Under the pieces are notes generated by a model that saw only the letters and a program-made list of their open reading frames with translations, made no database searches and was not told the DNA's origin. From Streptomyces xanthophaeus (GTDB lineage: Bacteria > Actinomycetota > Actinomycetes > Streptomycetales > Streptomycetaceae), in NCBI RefSeq assembly GCF_030440515.1, contig NZ_CP076543.1, forward strand, positions 744,001 through 808,000: a stretch of DNA of 64,000 nt, written 5' to 3'. The position numbers were made by a program, and so were the translations under genes. Shown in pieces: positions 1-8,626 of this stretch (within the stretch, counting starts at the first letter, position 1; each line of letters starts with the position of its first letter).

Positions 1-458
1 TGGTCGATCCCGACCGGCCGGAGGAGGCTCGCGTCGAGGCGACGATCGACGCGACCCAGGTGTACACCGGTCAGCCCCAGCGCGACGCCCACCTCCGCAG
101 TGCCGATTTCTTCGACGTCGAGCACCACCCGACGTGGACGTTCGCCGGGTCGCGCGTCCACCAGGTGAGCGGAACCGAGTTCGAGGTCACCGGAGATCTC
201 ACGGTACGCGGCGTGACGCGCCCCGTGACGTTCGACGTCACCTACCTGGGGCAGTGGGACACCCCTTGGTGGGAGGAGGGGCGGAACCTCGGCCCCCGGC
301 GACGCGCCGGATTCGTCGCCACGGCGCGCATCGACCGGCATGAGTTCGGGGTGAGCTGGAACGATGTGGTCGACCGCGGCGGAGTGGTCGTCAGCCCCAT
401 GGTCGACGTCACGGTCGACGTCGAGGCCGTCCTCGACCCCGGCGCAACGGCCACCTGA
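1..458 (+). CDS. YceI-family protein (5' partial)
   Basis: C-terminal 151 residues of a YceI-like lipid-binding beta-barrel protein. The reading frame begins at base 3 and runs in from the left edge, so the N-terminus is missing. Typical YceI features are visible: an R(D/S)AHLRSADFFDVEHHP segment, then alternating strands with a GDLTVRGVTRPVTFDV hairpin, and a C-terminal FGVSWNDVVDRGG stretch close to the family's FGM.WN signature. YceI proteins bind isoprenoid or other lipids. Actinobacterial members are often cytosolic and linked to respiratory or stress functions, but the physiological ligand is not known. The gene converges with the P450 gene across a short repeat tract. Confidence 0.9.
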   Translation, partial: VDPDRPEEARVEATIDATQVYTGQPQRDAHLRSADFFDVEHHPTWTFAGSRVHQVSGTEFEVTGDLTVRGVTRPVTFDVTYLGQWDTPWWEEGRNLGPRRRAGFVATARIDRHEFGVSWNDVVDRGGVVVSPMVDVTVDVEAVLDPGATAT

Positions 459-480
459 GCGGGTGGGGGTGCGCCGGGGT

Positions 481-545
481 CCGTGCGCCGGGTCCGTGCG
501 CCGGGTCCGTGCGCCGGGTCCGTGCGCCGGGTCCGTGCGCCGGGT
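481..545. repeat. 13-bp tandem repeat, five exact copies
   Basis: The unit ccgtgcgccgggt is repeated five times without change, with a sixth degenerate copy just upstream at about 469-480. It fills the gap between the YceI stop and the P450 stop, so it is non-coding between convergent genes. The period of 13 is not a multiple of three. Probably a slippage-prone minisatellite. Confidence 0.9.
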
Positions 546-554
546 CCCCCGGCG

Positions 555-1802
555 TCAGGGGCGGATGCCGTCGCAGGCGATCGGCAGGTGGCGGGGGCCG
601 CGGAGCACCGCGTTCTGGCGGTACGGGGGCGGGTCCTCCAGCAGCCGCGGGTTCTCCAGTCGGCGGGCCAGCTCGCTGAGGGCCAGCTGGGCCTCCATGC
701 GCGCCAGCGGGGCGCCGAAGCAGCTGTGGATGCCGCTGCCGAGGCCGAGGTGCTGGATGTCCCCGCGGTCGGGGTCGAAGCGGTCCGGGTGCTCGAACCG
801 CTTCGGGTCGCGGTTCCCGGAGGCCAGGATGAGCGAAACCGTGGCCCCCTTGGGGATGTTCACCCCCGCCATCTCGATGTCGTCGAGCGTGCTGCGCCGC
901 GGCAGGAGCTGCACGGGCGGTTCGTAACGCAGCAGTTCCTCGACGATCGGTACGGACAGCTGCGGGTCCTCGCGAAGCCGCTGGAGGACGTCCGGGTGGC
1001 GCAGGAGGGTCAGCATGCCGTTCGTGATCAGGTTGACCGTGGTCTCGTGGCCCGCGATCAGCAGCAGCGCCGCGGTGCTGATGGCCTCCAGCGCGCTCAT
1101 GGACCCGTCCGCCTCCTCGGTGGCGGCCGCCAGCTGGGACAGCATGTCCTCGCCCGGGTCCTTGCGGCGCTCCTCGATCAGCCCGGCCAGGTACATGCCG
1201 AGCTCCATCTGTGCGTCGGCGGCGGCCTTCGGCTTCTCGCCGGGGGCGGCGTCGGGATCGGGGTCCAGGCTGGCGGCGAGGGTGTCGGCCCAGCCGTGGA
1301 AGCGGGGCTCGTCCTCGTGCGGCACACCGAGCAGTCGGCAGATCACCGTCACCGGGAAGGGGTAGGAGAACTGGTCGACCAGGTCGATCCGTTCCGGGGA
1401 CCCCGCGTCGACGATGCCTTCGATGAGGCCCGAGACGATGCCGGCCAGCTCGCCGCGCATGTCGTGGACCTTGTGCGGCGAGTGCGGCGGCCCGAACGGC
1501 CGGTTCGTGATGCGGCGCAGCCGGTCGTGGTCGGGCGGGTCGAGCTTGATGAACACCGGGGGCAGCGCCGAGTCGTCCCCGTCCTCCTGCGCCAGCGGGT
1601 CGCTCGACGGCAGTGTCAGGTTGCGGGGGTCGGAGCTGAGGCGCGGATCGTGCAGCAGGCTCTGTATCTCGTAGTACGTGCTGACGACGTACGGCCCGTC
1701 CGCGTCGTGGAACACCGGCGTTTTGCGCAGCTCCTCGTACAGCGGGTAGGGATCGGCGCGGTTGGAGTAGTCGATGATCTGCCGGAGCATGGCTTGGCTC
1801 AT
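555..1802 (-). CDS. Cytochrome P450
   Basis: Soluble bacterial P450 of 415 residues, the usual size of the CYP105/107-like group. Seen in order: the I-helix oxygen-activation motif IAGHETT, the K-helix ExxR in EELLRYEPPV, and the heme loop LGLGSGIHSCFGAPLAR with the axial cysteine. The open frame extends 57 codons further upstream, but the ATG at 1802 has a GAGGA ribosome binding site and the normal MSQAM-type N-terminus. No ferredoxin or reductase gene is adjacent. The substrate cannot be told from sequence. It could be a tailoring or a detoxifying enzyme. Confidence 0.93.
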   Translation of the reverse strand: MSQAMLRQIIDYSNRADPYPLYEELRKTPVFHDADGPYVVSTYYEIQSLLHDPRLSSDPRNLTLPSSDPLAQEDGDDSALPPVFIKLDPPDHDRLRRITNRPFGPPHSPHKVHDMRGELAGIVSGLIEGIVDAGSPERIDLVDQFSYPFPVTVICRLLGVPHEDEPRFHGWADTLAASLDPDPDAAPGEKPKAAADAQMELGMYLAGLIEERRKDPGEDMLSQLAAATEEADGSMSALEAISTAALLLIAGHETTVNLITNGMLTLLRHPDVLQRLREDPQLSVPIVEELLRYEPPVQLLPRRSTLDDIEMAGVNIPKGATVSLILASGNRDPKRFEHPDRFDPDRGDIQHLGLGSGIHSCFGAPLARMEAQLALSELARRLENPRLLEDPPPYRQNAVLRGPRHLPIACDGIRP

Positions 1803-2106
1803 GATGTGTCCTCGCACGGCTCGCGGGATCGGCGGATCGTTCGTGTGCGGTCCGCCGTCGTCGTCGTTCCGACACCGGTCGCCGGCCGACTCCGGCTCCC
1901 CGGTTTCCCCAGCATGCACGGAGGCCCCGGCGACCGCCTGCGGGACGACGAAACCGCAGGTCAAGGCCCCCACGCCCAGGGCGTGAAGCCATCGTTCGGG
2001 GCGCGATACCGCGCCTCCCGCCCCCTCGACAGCCCGTCGGCCGCTGCCGCATCATCATTCTTGCACTAGCAGTGCAATGATTCCGGCGGGAAGGAAAGGT
2101 CTACGC
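1803..2106. other. Divergent intergenic region P450 / exported protein
   Basis: Gap of about 300 bp between two divergently transcribed genes. Long open frames cross it on both strands, but they lack good starts and continue into shadows of the P450. The one clear element is the palindrome at 2062-2078, close to the start of the plus-strand gene. Confidence 0.6.
2062..2078. promoter_or_regulatory. Palindromic operator TTGCACT-N3-AGTGCAA
   Basis: Perfect 7-bp arms around AGC. The site ends 28 bp before the preferred start of the exported protein at 2107. The same arms recur exactly at 15.73 kb and 18.73 kb and in degenerate form at 21.05 kb. The size and symmetry fit a dimeric helix-turn-helix repressor, but the regulator is not identified. 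Confidence 0.7.
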
Positions 2107-3660
2107 ATGCGTACGTTCCTCCGTGTCCTGGCTGTCCTGGTGGCAGCCGCCGTGTTACCGCCCCTCACCGCCGCGGCCCCGGCCGGAGCGGTGACCCTGC
2201 CCGCCCTGTCCATACCCGGGGATCCGCGCGGAGCCGGACTGGACCCGTTCACCGGTCACGCCGTCGTACCTCGGCCGGTCGCCGTCCCCCCGGTCCCGCA
2301 GCACCCGTTCATGGCCGCCAACGGCTCCAGCAACCTGCACGGCGACGCCTACCAGAGCGACACGTACACAGGCCCCGGCCCCACCGGCCGCGATCTCGCC
2401 GTACGCAGCAGGCTCCAGGGCGGGCTCTGCGGCTCGGTCACCTTCGACTCCACGGGCCGGATCGTGACCGTCTGCATGACCCCCGGGCTCTCTCCTCGGC
2501 TGATGCTGCTCGATCCGCACGACCTCGCAGCGGTTTCCTCCCTCACCCTGCCCGGGACGGCGGGCACCAGCCCCACGGAAGTCTCGGGAGGCGGCTACTT
2601 CTACCTCGATCAGCTCGACCGGGCCGTCGTCCCCACGAAGGACGGCACCATCCAGGTCGTGGCCGTCCGGGGCGACGCGCTCGTGACGGAGGCGCGTTAC
2701 GACCTCAAGGCGGTGGTCGGCACCAGCGGCATCGTGTCCGTCCTCCCCGACTGGTCGGGGAGGATGTGGTTCGTCACCGGTAGCGGTGTCGTCGGCGTCC
2801 TCGATCCGGCCACCGGCGCGGTCTCCACCCACGTGCTGCGGGGGGAGGCGATCGCCAACAGCATCGCGGTCGACGAGTCCGGCGGCGTGTTCGTCGTCAG
2901 CGACCACGCCCTCTACCGCTTCGACGCGCCGGTCGGAGGCCGGCCCGCCGTCACCTGGCGGGCCCCGTACGACAGGGGCTCGCGGCAGAAGCCCGGCCAG
3001 CTCAGCCAGGGCAGCGGGACCACTCCCACGCTCATCGGCCCGGCATCCGGCCCGGGCGGAGGGTACGTCGCCATCACCGACAACGCCGACCCCCGGATGA
3101 AGGTGCTCGTGATGGAGCGCGGGAGGACCGGGCCCGCGAAGGTGTGCGAACAGCCGGTCTTCGCCCCGGGCAGGAGCGCCGACGAGAACAGCCTCGTCGC
3201 CGTGGGCGGTGACCTCGTCGTGGAGAACAACTACGGGTACGTCGTCGGAGAACACGCCCTCCTGAAGGGAATGCTCGGGGGGCGCCAGGTCGACACGGAA
3301 CCCGGCCTGGCCCGGGTCCACGTCGACTACGCCACCCGTACCTGTTCCCTGGCCTGGTCCGACAGCAGCGAACGGGTTCCCAGCGTCGTCAGCAAGGTCT
3401 CCCTCGCGACGGGCCTCCTGTACACCTTCACGCACCCCACCGCCGACGAACTGCGCTCCGCCCACCGGACGGGCACCGCCGCGATGCCCGACGCCTGGTA
3501 CCTCACGGCGTTGGACGTACGGACCGGCGAGCGGGTGTGGAGCCGGCTGGTCGGCGCCGGGCCCCTGTTCAACAACCACTACGCGCCGGTGACCCTGGGA
3601 AGCGACGGCTCCGCCTATGTCGGCGTGGTCGGCGGCCTCGTCCGGATCAAGGACTCCTGA
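2107..3660 (+). CDS. Exported protein of unknown function, possible beta-propeller
   Basis: 517-residue protein with a clear Sec signal: MRTFLRVL, then a hydrophobic stretch ending near APAGA. The mature part has no lipobox and no C-terminal anchor, so it is probably released. It contains repeated short segments of the type 'V.D..G.v.v.sdhaLyrfd' (for example SIAVDESGGVFVVSDHALYR), which suggests an SMP-30 or quinoprotein-like propeller, but I cannot assign a family. ATG 2107 is preferred over 2077 because of the GGAAGGAAAGG ribosome binding site just before it; 2077 lies within the operator palindrome. The gene follows that palindrome, which it shares with the lanthipeptide locus. Confidence 0.75.
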   Translation: MRTFLRVLAVLVAAAVLPPLTAAAPAGAVTLPALSIPGDPRGAGLDPFTGHAVVPRPVAVPPVPQHPFMAANGSSNLHGDAYQSDTYTGPGPTGRDLAVRSRLQGGLCGSVTFDSTGRIVTVCMTPGLSPRLMLLDPHDLAAVSSLTLPGTAGTSPTEVSGGGYFYLDQLDRAVVPTKDGTIQVVAVRGDALVTEARYDLKAVVGTSGIVSVLPDWSGRMWFVTGSGVVGVLDPATGAVSTHVLRGEAIANSIAVDESGGVFVVSDHALYRFDAPVGGRPAVTWRAPYDRGSRQKPGQLSQGSGTTPTLIGPASGPGGGYVAITDNADPRMKVLVMERGRTGPAKVCEQPVFAPGRSADENSLVAVGGDLVVENNYGYVVGEHALLKGMLGGRQVDTEPGLARVHVDYATRTCSLAWSDSSERVPSVVSKVSLATGLLYTFTHPTADELRSAHRTGTAAMPDAWYLTALDVRTGERVWSRLVGAGPLFNNHYAPVTLGSDGSAYVGVVGGLVRIKDS

Positions 3661-3662
3661 CC

Positions 3663-3680
3663 CGGACGGCGGGCCGTCCG
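3663..3680 (+). terminator. Hairpin after exported protein
   Basis: Inverted repeat CGGACGG/CCGTCCG immediately after the stop at 3660. It has no T-run, as is usual in high-GC actinobacteria. It probably ends transcription of the upstream gene. Confidence 0.5.
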
Positions 3681-3926
3681 ACGCGGCACCCGACGCGGCA
3701 CCCGTCCCGGTGCCCGACCCGCCGTACGGGTCTGCGGCTGGGCCCGGACGTGTGACAGACCGCGGCCACGCTGCGGTACGGGGCATGAACCGCGCCCCGG
3801 ACGGTTACCCCTTCCCCGGGTCCCAGCCTCCTCGGCGCAGGAGCGCGGCAGAGCCTGACGGCATCGCGCCGGTCCGCGTACCGCACCACGGACGGCTCCA
3901 CGAACGGCTTCACGAAAGGCACGACG

Positions 3927-5327
3927 ATGAGACGGCGCAGCACGCGTCACCGGGGAATGAGCTCCCTTGTCACCCTTGCCCTGACCGGCGCGGCAACGGC
4001 GACCGCCGTGGTCCCCGCCCACGCGGTCACCGTGCCGTGCGACACCGCGGCCTTGATCACCGCGATCAACGACGCCAACGCGAACATCGATACGGTCCTC
4101 GACCTGGAGCCGTATTGCCTCTACGAGGTCTCGGTCGCCAACGTGACCGACACCGGGCTTCCACCCATCACCAACAACACCGCCGGCGTGACCATCAACG
4201 GTCACAACGCGACCATCAAGCGTGTCGGCGTCGCATCCTTCCGCCTGTTCGAGGTCGGCACCTCCTCGGCCGTCCCGGGCAAGCTGACACTCAACGACCT
4301 GACCGTCATGAACGGGCAGCCCTCCAACTCCATCGGCGGCGGCAACGTGCTGGTCAGGGAGAACAGCACGTTCACGGGAGCCAACGTCTCCTTCCAGGGG
4401 GCAACGGCGAACCTCGGCGGCGGCATCAGGTTCCGGTCCAACACGACGGGAACCCTGACCGACAGCCGCATCTCGGACAACCAGACCACCGGTGGGGCGA
4501 GCGGCGGGGGCGGGCTGCAGTCCGACGGGCAGCTCACCCTCACCAACACCGACATCACGAGCAACCGTGCGCGTGTCGGCGGCGGTATCGGGCACAGCGC
4601 CGGGACGCTCACCGTCAACGGCGGCAGCATCAAGCACAACACCGCCTTCGACGTCGGCGGCGGCATCTCCTCCGACGGAAACGGGACCCTGAACATGACA
4701 GGGACCACCGTCACCGACAACCGCGTCACCACCGGCGGTCTCGGCTCGGGCTCCGGCGGCGGGGTGTACATCGGGTTCAGCGGCAACCGGACCTTCACCG
4801 ACTCCGTCATCGAGGGGAACACGCTGACCGTCCAAGCCGCGGACGACGGCGGAGGCGGCATCTCCGTGCACGGCGGAACGCTCACGCTGGACAACACCAA
4901 GGTGAAGGGGAACAAGCTCATCGGAGAGGCCGGTCACGGGGCCGGAATCAACGCGCGGGGAGGCACCTTGAACCTCCTGAACGCCTCGGACGTGACGGAG
5001 AACCTGGCCGCCGGCCGCTACTCGCTGGGCGGCGGGATCTACACGGCCACCCTCGCCAGCACCCCGGCGGTGAACGTGGACGGCTCCGCCATCGACCGCA
5101 ACAAGGTCTCCGGCACCGGTTCACGAGCCGGCGGCATCTACAACGCGTCCGGCACCTACAACCTGACCGACGCCTCGGTCCAGTTCAACGTCGCGCCGGA
5201 CGCCCCCGCGCCTGGCGGCATCTGGACGAGCACCGCGATCACCTCGGTCACGACCACCACGATCGCCAACAACACCCCGACGAACTGCCTCTACAGCCCG
5301 GCAGCCGTGACGTCCTGCGTCGGCTGA
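3927..5327 (+). CDS. Secreted right-handed parallel beta-helix protein
   Basis: 466 residues. A Sec signal (MRRRSTRHRGMSSLV..., cleavage near AHA-VTV) is followed by a long series of about 20-25-residue coils such as LTLTNTDITSNRARVGGG and GSIKHNTAFDVGGG, with the Asn/Gly-rich turns of the pectin-lyase/Pmp-like fold. These folds are used by polysaccharide lyases, adhesins and surface proteins. I see no lyase active-site cluster, so an adhesive or structural role is more likely than catalysis. A GAAAGG site precedes the ATG. A second ATG at 3957 is possible but would shorten the signal peptide's basic region. It is followed by a very strong terminator. Confidence 0.85.
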   Translation: MRRRSTRHRGMSSLVTLALTGAATATAVVPAHAVTVPCDTAALITAINDANANIDTVLDLEPYCLYEVSVANVTDTGLPPITNNTAGVTINGHNATIKRVGVASFRLFEVGTSSAVPGKLTLNDLTVMNGQPSNSIGGGNVLVRENSTFTGANVSFQGATANLGGGIRFRSNTTGTLTDSRISDNQTTGGASGGGGLQSDGQLTLTNTDITSNRARVGGGIGHSAGTLTVNGGSIKHNTAFDVGGGISSDGNGTLNMTGTTVTDNRVTTGGLGSGSGGGVYIGFSGNRTFTDSVIEGNTLTVQAADDGGGGISVHGGTLTLDNTKVKGNKLIGEAGHGAGINARGGTLNLLNASDVTENLAAGRYSLGGGIYTATLASTPAVNVDGSAIDRNKVSGTGSRAGGIYNASGTYNLTDASVQFNVAPDAPAPGGIWTSTAITSVTTTTIANNTPTNCLYSPAAVTSCVG

Positions 5328-5340
5328 CCTCCCCTCGCCA

Positions 5341-5386
5341 ACGCCCTGCGGCCCCGCCCCGGAAGGGGGGCGGGGCCGCAGGGCGT
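5341..5386. terminator. Strong bidirectional terminator
   Basis: Perfect 20-bp stem (5341-5360 pairing with 5367-5386) with a 6-nt loop, followed by TTCG. It lies between the convergent beta-helix gene (ending 5327) and glycine-rich gene (ending 5498), and can serve both. Confidence 0.9.
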
Positions 5387-5497
5387 TTCGTGCGTCCAAC
5401 GCTGCGTCGCGGGAACCGGGATCGTCCCCACAGCAGGGCACGGCCGGCGAAGGGAGCCCCGGGGCACGGGGCGCGCCTTCACCGGCCGCGCCGGCTG

Positions 5498-6613
5498 TCA
5501 GCTGCCCGAACCGACGAACGTCACGTAGACGGCGCCGTTCTCACCGCTGTTGCCGTTGGAGATCACCGGGACGCTGGAGGCCGTGTCGGTGTTCGCCACC
5601 GCCCAGCTGCCGCCACCGCCTCCGCCGCCACCGGTGATGGCTTCACCGCCGCCGCCACCGCCACCGCCGCCACCCCAGCCGCCGCCGCCACCGCCGCCGC
5701 TGCCGTAGTTGGTGCTGTTGGTCCGCCACTCGCCCTCGCCGCCCTGTCCGGCATTGCCGAAGAAGAGGGAGGAGTTGTTCGTCCACGCCGCACCGGCGTT
5801 GGGCCCGTTGCCGGTGTGGACCGGGCCGCCCAGACCGCCGATGCCGTCGATGCCGCTGCTCCCGGCCTTGTGGTCCACCCCGGAGCCGCCACGGCCGCCT
5901 GAACCGCCGGTACCGTTGCTGCCGCCGCTGCCGCCCGCACCGGTACGCGTCAGGGTGCCGGTGGTCGCCTTGCCGTCGCTGCCCGCGGATCCGGCCGAGA
6001 TGATCTGACCCGAGACCGCGGTGCCGCCGTTGCCGCCGGCGCCGCCGTCGCCGTTGGCATTGCCCTCGCCACCACCGCCGCCACCGCCGGCGTCGGCGAG
6101 CAGCGTGGTCGTGGTGCACGAGCCGTAGCCCGCGATGCACGGGTTCTGCGTGGTGAGGTCCACGCCGGAGACCAGGGTGGAGGCGCCGCCGCGGCCGCCG
6201 GCGGACGTCGCGCCGAGTTGGCCGACGTAGTAGTACAGGGTCTGTCCGAACGCGTTCTGGAAGCTCGCGATCGACGTGACGGTCTGCGCCTTGCCACCGT
6301 AGCCGCCGTCACCGCCACGGTAGAGGCCGCCGCCGTTGGTGCCGTACCGTCCGGCGCCGCCGTACGCCGTCACGACCATGGGCGTGGTCGTGGCCAGCGG
6401 GGTCCCCGTCGCGTTCTGCGCCGCCGCCAGCAGGGCGGTGGTGTCGTACGAGGAGAGGCCGTCCGGCAGTTGGCAGGACACCACGCCGGACTGGATCTCG
6501 CCGCACGAGATGTCGGTCGTCGTCGCCGAGGCGGTCGGTGCGGAGAGTGCCAGGACGGAGACCAGGCATGCGCCGGTCCCCAGGGCCTTGACGACCCTTT
6601 CCGATCTGAGCAT
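5498..6613 (-). CDS. Secreted glycine-rich protein
   Basis: 371 residues. A signal peptide begins MLRSERVVKALGTGACLV and is probably cleaved near ASA-TTT. The mature protein has a short conserved N-terminal part with CGEIQSG...SCQLP and then becomes extremely Gly-rich (GGxG and GGGGGG runs), punctuated by two Cys (NPCIAGYGSCTT) in the middle. The composition resembles PE_PGRS or phage-fibre glycine-rich lattices, which build polyglycine-II bundles. ATG 6613 is chosen for its GAAGGGA site and the signal peptide; the open frame extends 18 codons upstream. It is probably co-transcribed with the collagen-like gene 41 bp upstream. The function is inferred to be structural only. Confidence 0.85.
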   Translation of the reverse strand: MLRSERVVKALGTGACLVSVLALSAPTASATTTDISCGEIQSGVVSCQLPDGLSSYDTTALLAAAQNATGTPLATTTPMVVTAYGGAGRYGTNGGGLYRGGDGGYGGKAQTVTSIASFQNAFGQTLYYYVGQLGATSAGGRGGASTLVSGVDLTTQNPCIAGYGSCTTTTLLADAGGGGGGGEGNANGDGGAGGNGGTAVSGQIISAGSAGSDGKATTGTLTRTGAGGSGGSNGTGGSGGRGGSGVDHKAGSSGIDGIGGLGGPVHTGNGPNAGAAWTNNSSLFFGNAGQGGEGEWRTNSTNYGSGGGGGGGWGGGGGGGGGGEAITGGGGGGGGSWAVANTDTASSVPVISNGNSGENGAVYVTFVGSGS

Positions 6614-6654
6614 GAAATTCCCTTCAGGGGCGGGCGGATGGGCCCGGCGTGCGG

Positions 6655-7509
6655 TCACGGCGCGCATTGTGCGACGGCCGCCACGGTGGCGGAGGTCGTT
6701 GTCGAGGGGTTCAGGACGGTGACGGTCCAGGTGTTGGGAGTCGCCGCCCGTGAGGTCAGCAGGACCTGCAGCGAGCCGCTCATGAGGTACCCACCGCTCA
6801 CGAGGGTGCTCCCCGCCGGGCAGGTGGCGAACACGGTGGCCTCATTGCCGGGGGCCACGGTGATGGGGTCACCGACGGTCTCGGTGGTGGCCACGGGCCC
6901 GGGCGGACCCGAGGGTCCGGTGGAGCCCGCAGGACCGCTGGGACCGGGAGGACCCGAAGGCCCGGTGGAGCCCGCAGGACCACTGGGACCGGGAGGACCC
7001 GAAGGCCCGGTGGAACCCGCAGGACCACTGGGACCCGGCGAACCGCTGGGCCCCGGAGGACCCGAAGGACCGGGAGGACCCGAAGGGCCGGTGGGTCCGA
7101 CCGGGCCCGGCGGGCCGCTGGGACCGGGACGCTTGTGCCCGTCGTGGTCCCCGTGGTGCGGCGGTCCGTCCTCGTTGTCCTCGTGCCGCGGCGGGCCGTC
7201 CTCGCGGTGCGGTGGCGGCCGGTCGTGCGAAGGTCCCGACAGATAGGGTCCGCAGTTCACCCAGGACGGACAGAGCCCGTTCGGATCGGGGTCCGCCTGC
7301 GCCACGGCCGAGGGCCGCGCCACCTGCACCGGGGACGATGCCGCGGTACCCGCGAGCCCGGCCGCAGCCACGGTGAACACTGCGAAAGCCCCGCAGACTT
7401 GGGGGATCCGCCGACCGGGCAAGGGCCCCGAACGGCCTCTCCGAGGGAGATCAGAGCGCATCAAGGAGCTTCTGCTTTCTAGGGGGAAGGGGAGAGCGGG
7501 TCGCGCCAT
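6655..7509 (-). CDS. Collagen-like secreted protein
   Basis: 284 residues from ATG 7509 (AGAGGG site); ATG 7461 is an alternative giving 268. A long basic N-region precedes a hydrophobic export segment ([17 protein letters not shown]). A His/Pro/Asp-rich linker follows, then 26 uninterrupted Gly-X-Y triplets ([15 protein letters not shown] and similar), then a compact C-terminal domain of about 80 residues ending in VAAVAQCAP, with one further Cys in ATCPAG. Gly-X-Y runs of this length can form a collagen triple helix without hydroxyproline. The C-terminal domain may act as trimerisation module. Part of the triplet region is a 45-bp tandem DNA repeat. It lies directly upstream of the glycine-rich gene on the same strand. 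Confidence 0.88.
   Translation of the reverse strand: MARPALPFPLESRSSLMRSDLPRRGRSGPLPGRRIPQVCGAFAVFTVAAAGLAGTAASSPVQVARPSAVAQADPDPNGLCPSWVNCGPYLSGPSHDRPPPHREDGPPRHEDNEDGPPHHGDHDGHKRPGPSGPPGPVGPTGPSGPPGPSGPPGPSGSPGPSGPAGSTGPSGPPGPSGPAGSTGPSGPPGPSGPAGSTGPSGPPGPVATTETVGDPITVAPGNEATVFATCPAGSTLVSGGYLMSGSLQVLLTSRAATPNTWTVTVLNPSTTTSATVAAVAQCAP
6916..7050. repeat. 45-bp tandem repeat in collagen-like gene
   Basis: Three copies start at 6916, 6961 and 7006; the third diverges at its end. Each encodes one 15-residue block of [15 protein letters not shown] type. The period is a multiple of nine, so copy-number change keeps both the reading frame and the Gly register. Confidence 0.85.
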
Positions 7510-7673
7510 CGTTACCCTCTGGGGGCTCTTCCGCGTCCGTTCTGCTCCCTTTTGAGTGACTGTCATACGGCGCCCGGCCTAGGCGGCCGGGGAAGACCCG
7601 CCACTGCTCAGAGCAGCGCCGGTTCCTCGCCGCGCGACCTGCCGGGGCCCGGCTTCGCGGGTCCCCGCAGGCT

Positions 7674-7710
7674 CCGTGGCGCCTGCACGTCGGTCGTGCA
7701 GGCGCCACGG
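7674..7710 (-). terminator. Terminator hairpin
   Basis: 16-bp perfect stem (7674-7689 with 7695-7710) and a 5-nt loop, just past the stop of the minus-strand gene ending at 7744. It separates that gene from the collagen-like operon. Confidence 0.85.
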
Positions 7711-7743
7711 AACACCGTCGTTCCAGGGCGCTGCCGTACCGGG

Positions 7744-8397
7744 TCAGGCCTCGGGAGACTTCTCCGGCGCGTCCTCGCGCGAGTCCTCGCGCGCGTCCTC
7801 GTGGGGCTTCTTGTCCGACTCCTCGTGGGGCTTCGTCTCCGGCTCCTCGTACGGACCCTGACCGTGCTCCTCGTACGGGCCCTGACCGTGCTCCTCGGCC
7901 GGCCGGTGACCGGGCTTGTGGTGCCCGCCGAACTCGGCCGCGACCACCCTGAAGGGGATGGACTGCCACAGCTGGGAGCTGTGCCCGGCGAGCTCCAGGC
8001 GGTACTCGCCCCGGAGGTGGTGGTAACGGCCGTGCCGCTCGGGGACCCTGACTGTGCCGGAGACCTCTCCGTCACCGTTCGCGAGGAGAATCGCGAGGGT
8101 GACGATGCGCCTGCCGGCGCGCAGGTCGCCGTTGCCGTCGGATCCCTCCACGGTGCGCGTTTCATCGGCCCGGCCTTCCGGGATCAGCCGTACGTACACC
8201 TCCTCGTTCGGCCAGTAGCGGCTGGCGGACACGGTGAAACTCTCGCCGTGTGCCACCGTGCTGCGGTCGACGGTGATGGTGGAGTAGGGGGCCGGGTTGA
8301 CCGCGGCCGGCGGCGCTGCCGACGCTACGGCCGGGCCCGCGCTCAGGACGGCGGCTCCGGCCGCCAGCGCGACGAGCCATCGCGGGTTTCTGGGCAT
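7744..8397 (-). CDS. Exported protein with charged, His/Glu-rich tail
   Basis: 217 residues. The signal peptide (MPRNPRWLVALAAGAAVL...) is probably cleaved after ASA. The mature N-terminal part, about 110 residues, looks like an Ig-like beta-sandwich (STITVDRSTVAHGESFTVSA...). The last 55 residues are low complexity, rich in His, Glu and Lys, and include a doubled EHGQGPYE unit. There is no membrane anchor. The upstream frame is open for 91 more codons, but ATG 8397 has the GGAGA site and the export signal. It is divergent from the TetR gene at 8627, which may control it. Confidence 0.8.
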   Translation of the reverse strand: MPRNPRWLVALAAGAAVLSAGPAVASAAPPAAVNPAPYSTITVDRSTVAHGESFTVSASRYWPNEEVYVRLIPEGRADETRTVEGSDGNGDLRAGRRIVTLAILLANGDGEVSGTVRVPERHGRYHHLRGEYRLELAGHSSQLWQSIPFRVVAAEFGGHHKPGHRPAEEHGQGPYEEHGQGPYEEPETKPHEESDKKPHEDAREDSREDAPEKSPEA

Positions 8398-8626
8398 GGT
8401 GGGGTGGTCTCCTTCGGAAGCGGAGGGCACGCCGGGCTGTTCTTCGAACACCGGCCCGCGATTCGTAGACGCGTACGCACCGAACCAAACAGGCGCGCCA
8501 CGCAGCTCCCCGGGACGGTCGCGGTCTGCCACCCGTACGGTCGGCACCTGAAGGGCGTCCGCGCGCTGCCGGGGGTGCGCCGGATCGTTTGCGACAATGG
8601 CACCCAGCGAAGTGGGGAGGGGCGCC

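Noticed and set aside
481..545. CRISPR-like repeat array
   Set aside because: The 13-bp units are directly adjacent with no spacers, so it is a simple tandem repeat.
409..2058. 549-residue minus-strand open frame over the P450
   Set aside because: Arg/Pro/Ala-rich shadow of the P450 gene in another frame, without motifs; the P450 frame has all family motifs.
3615..4937. 440-residue minus-strand frame opposite the beta-helix gene
   Set aside because: Composition is that of an antisense shadow and it has no good start; the plus-strand frame has a signal peptide and beta-helix coils.
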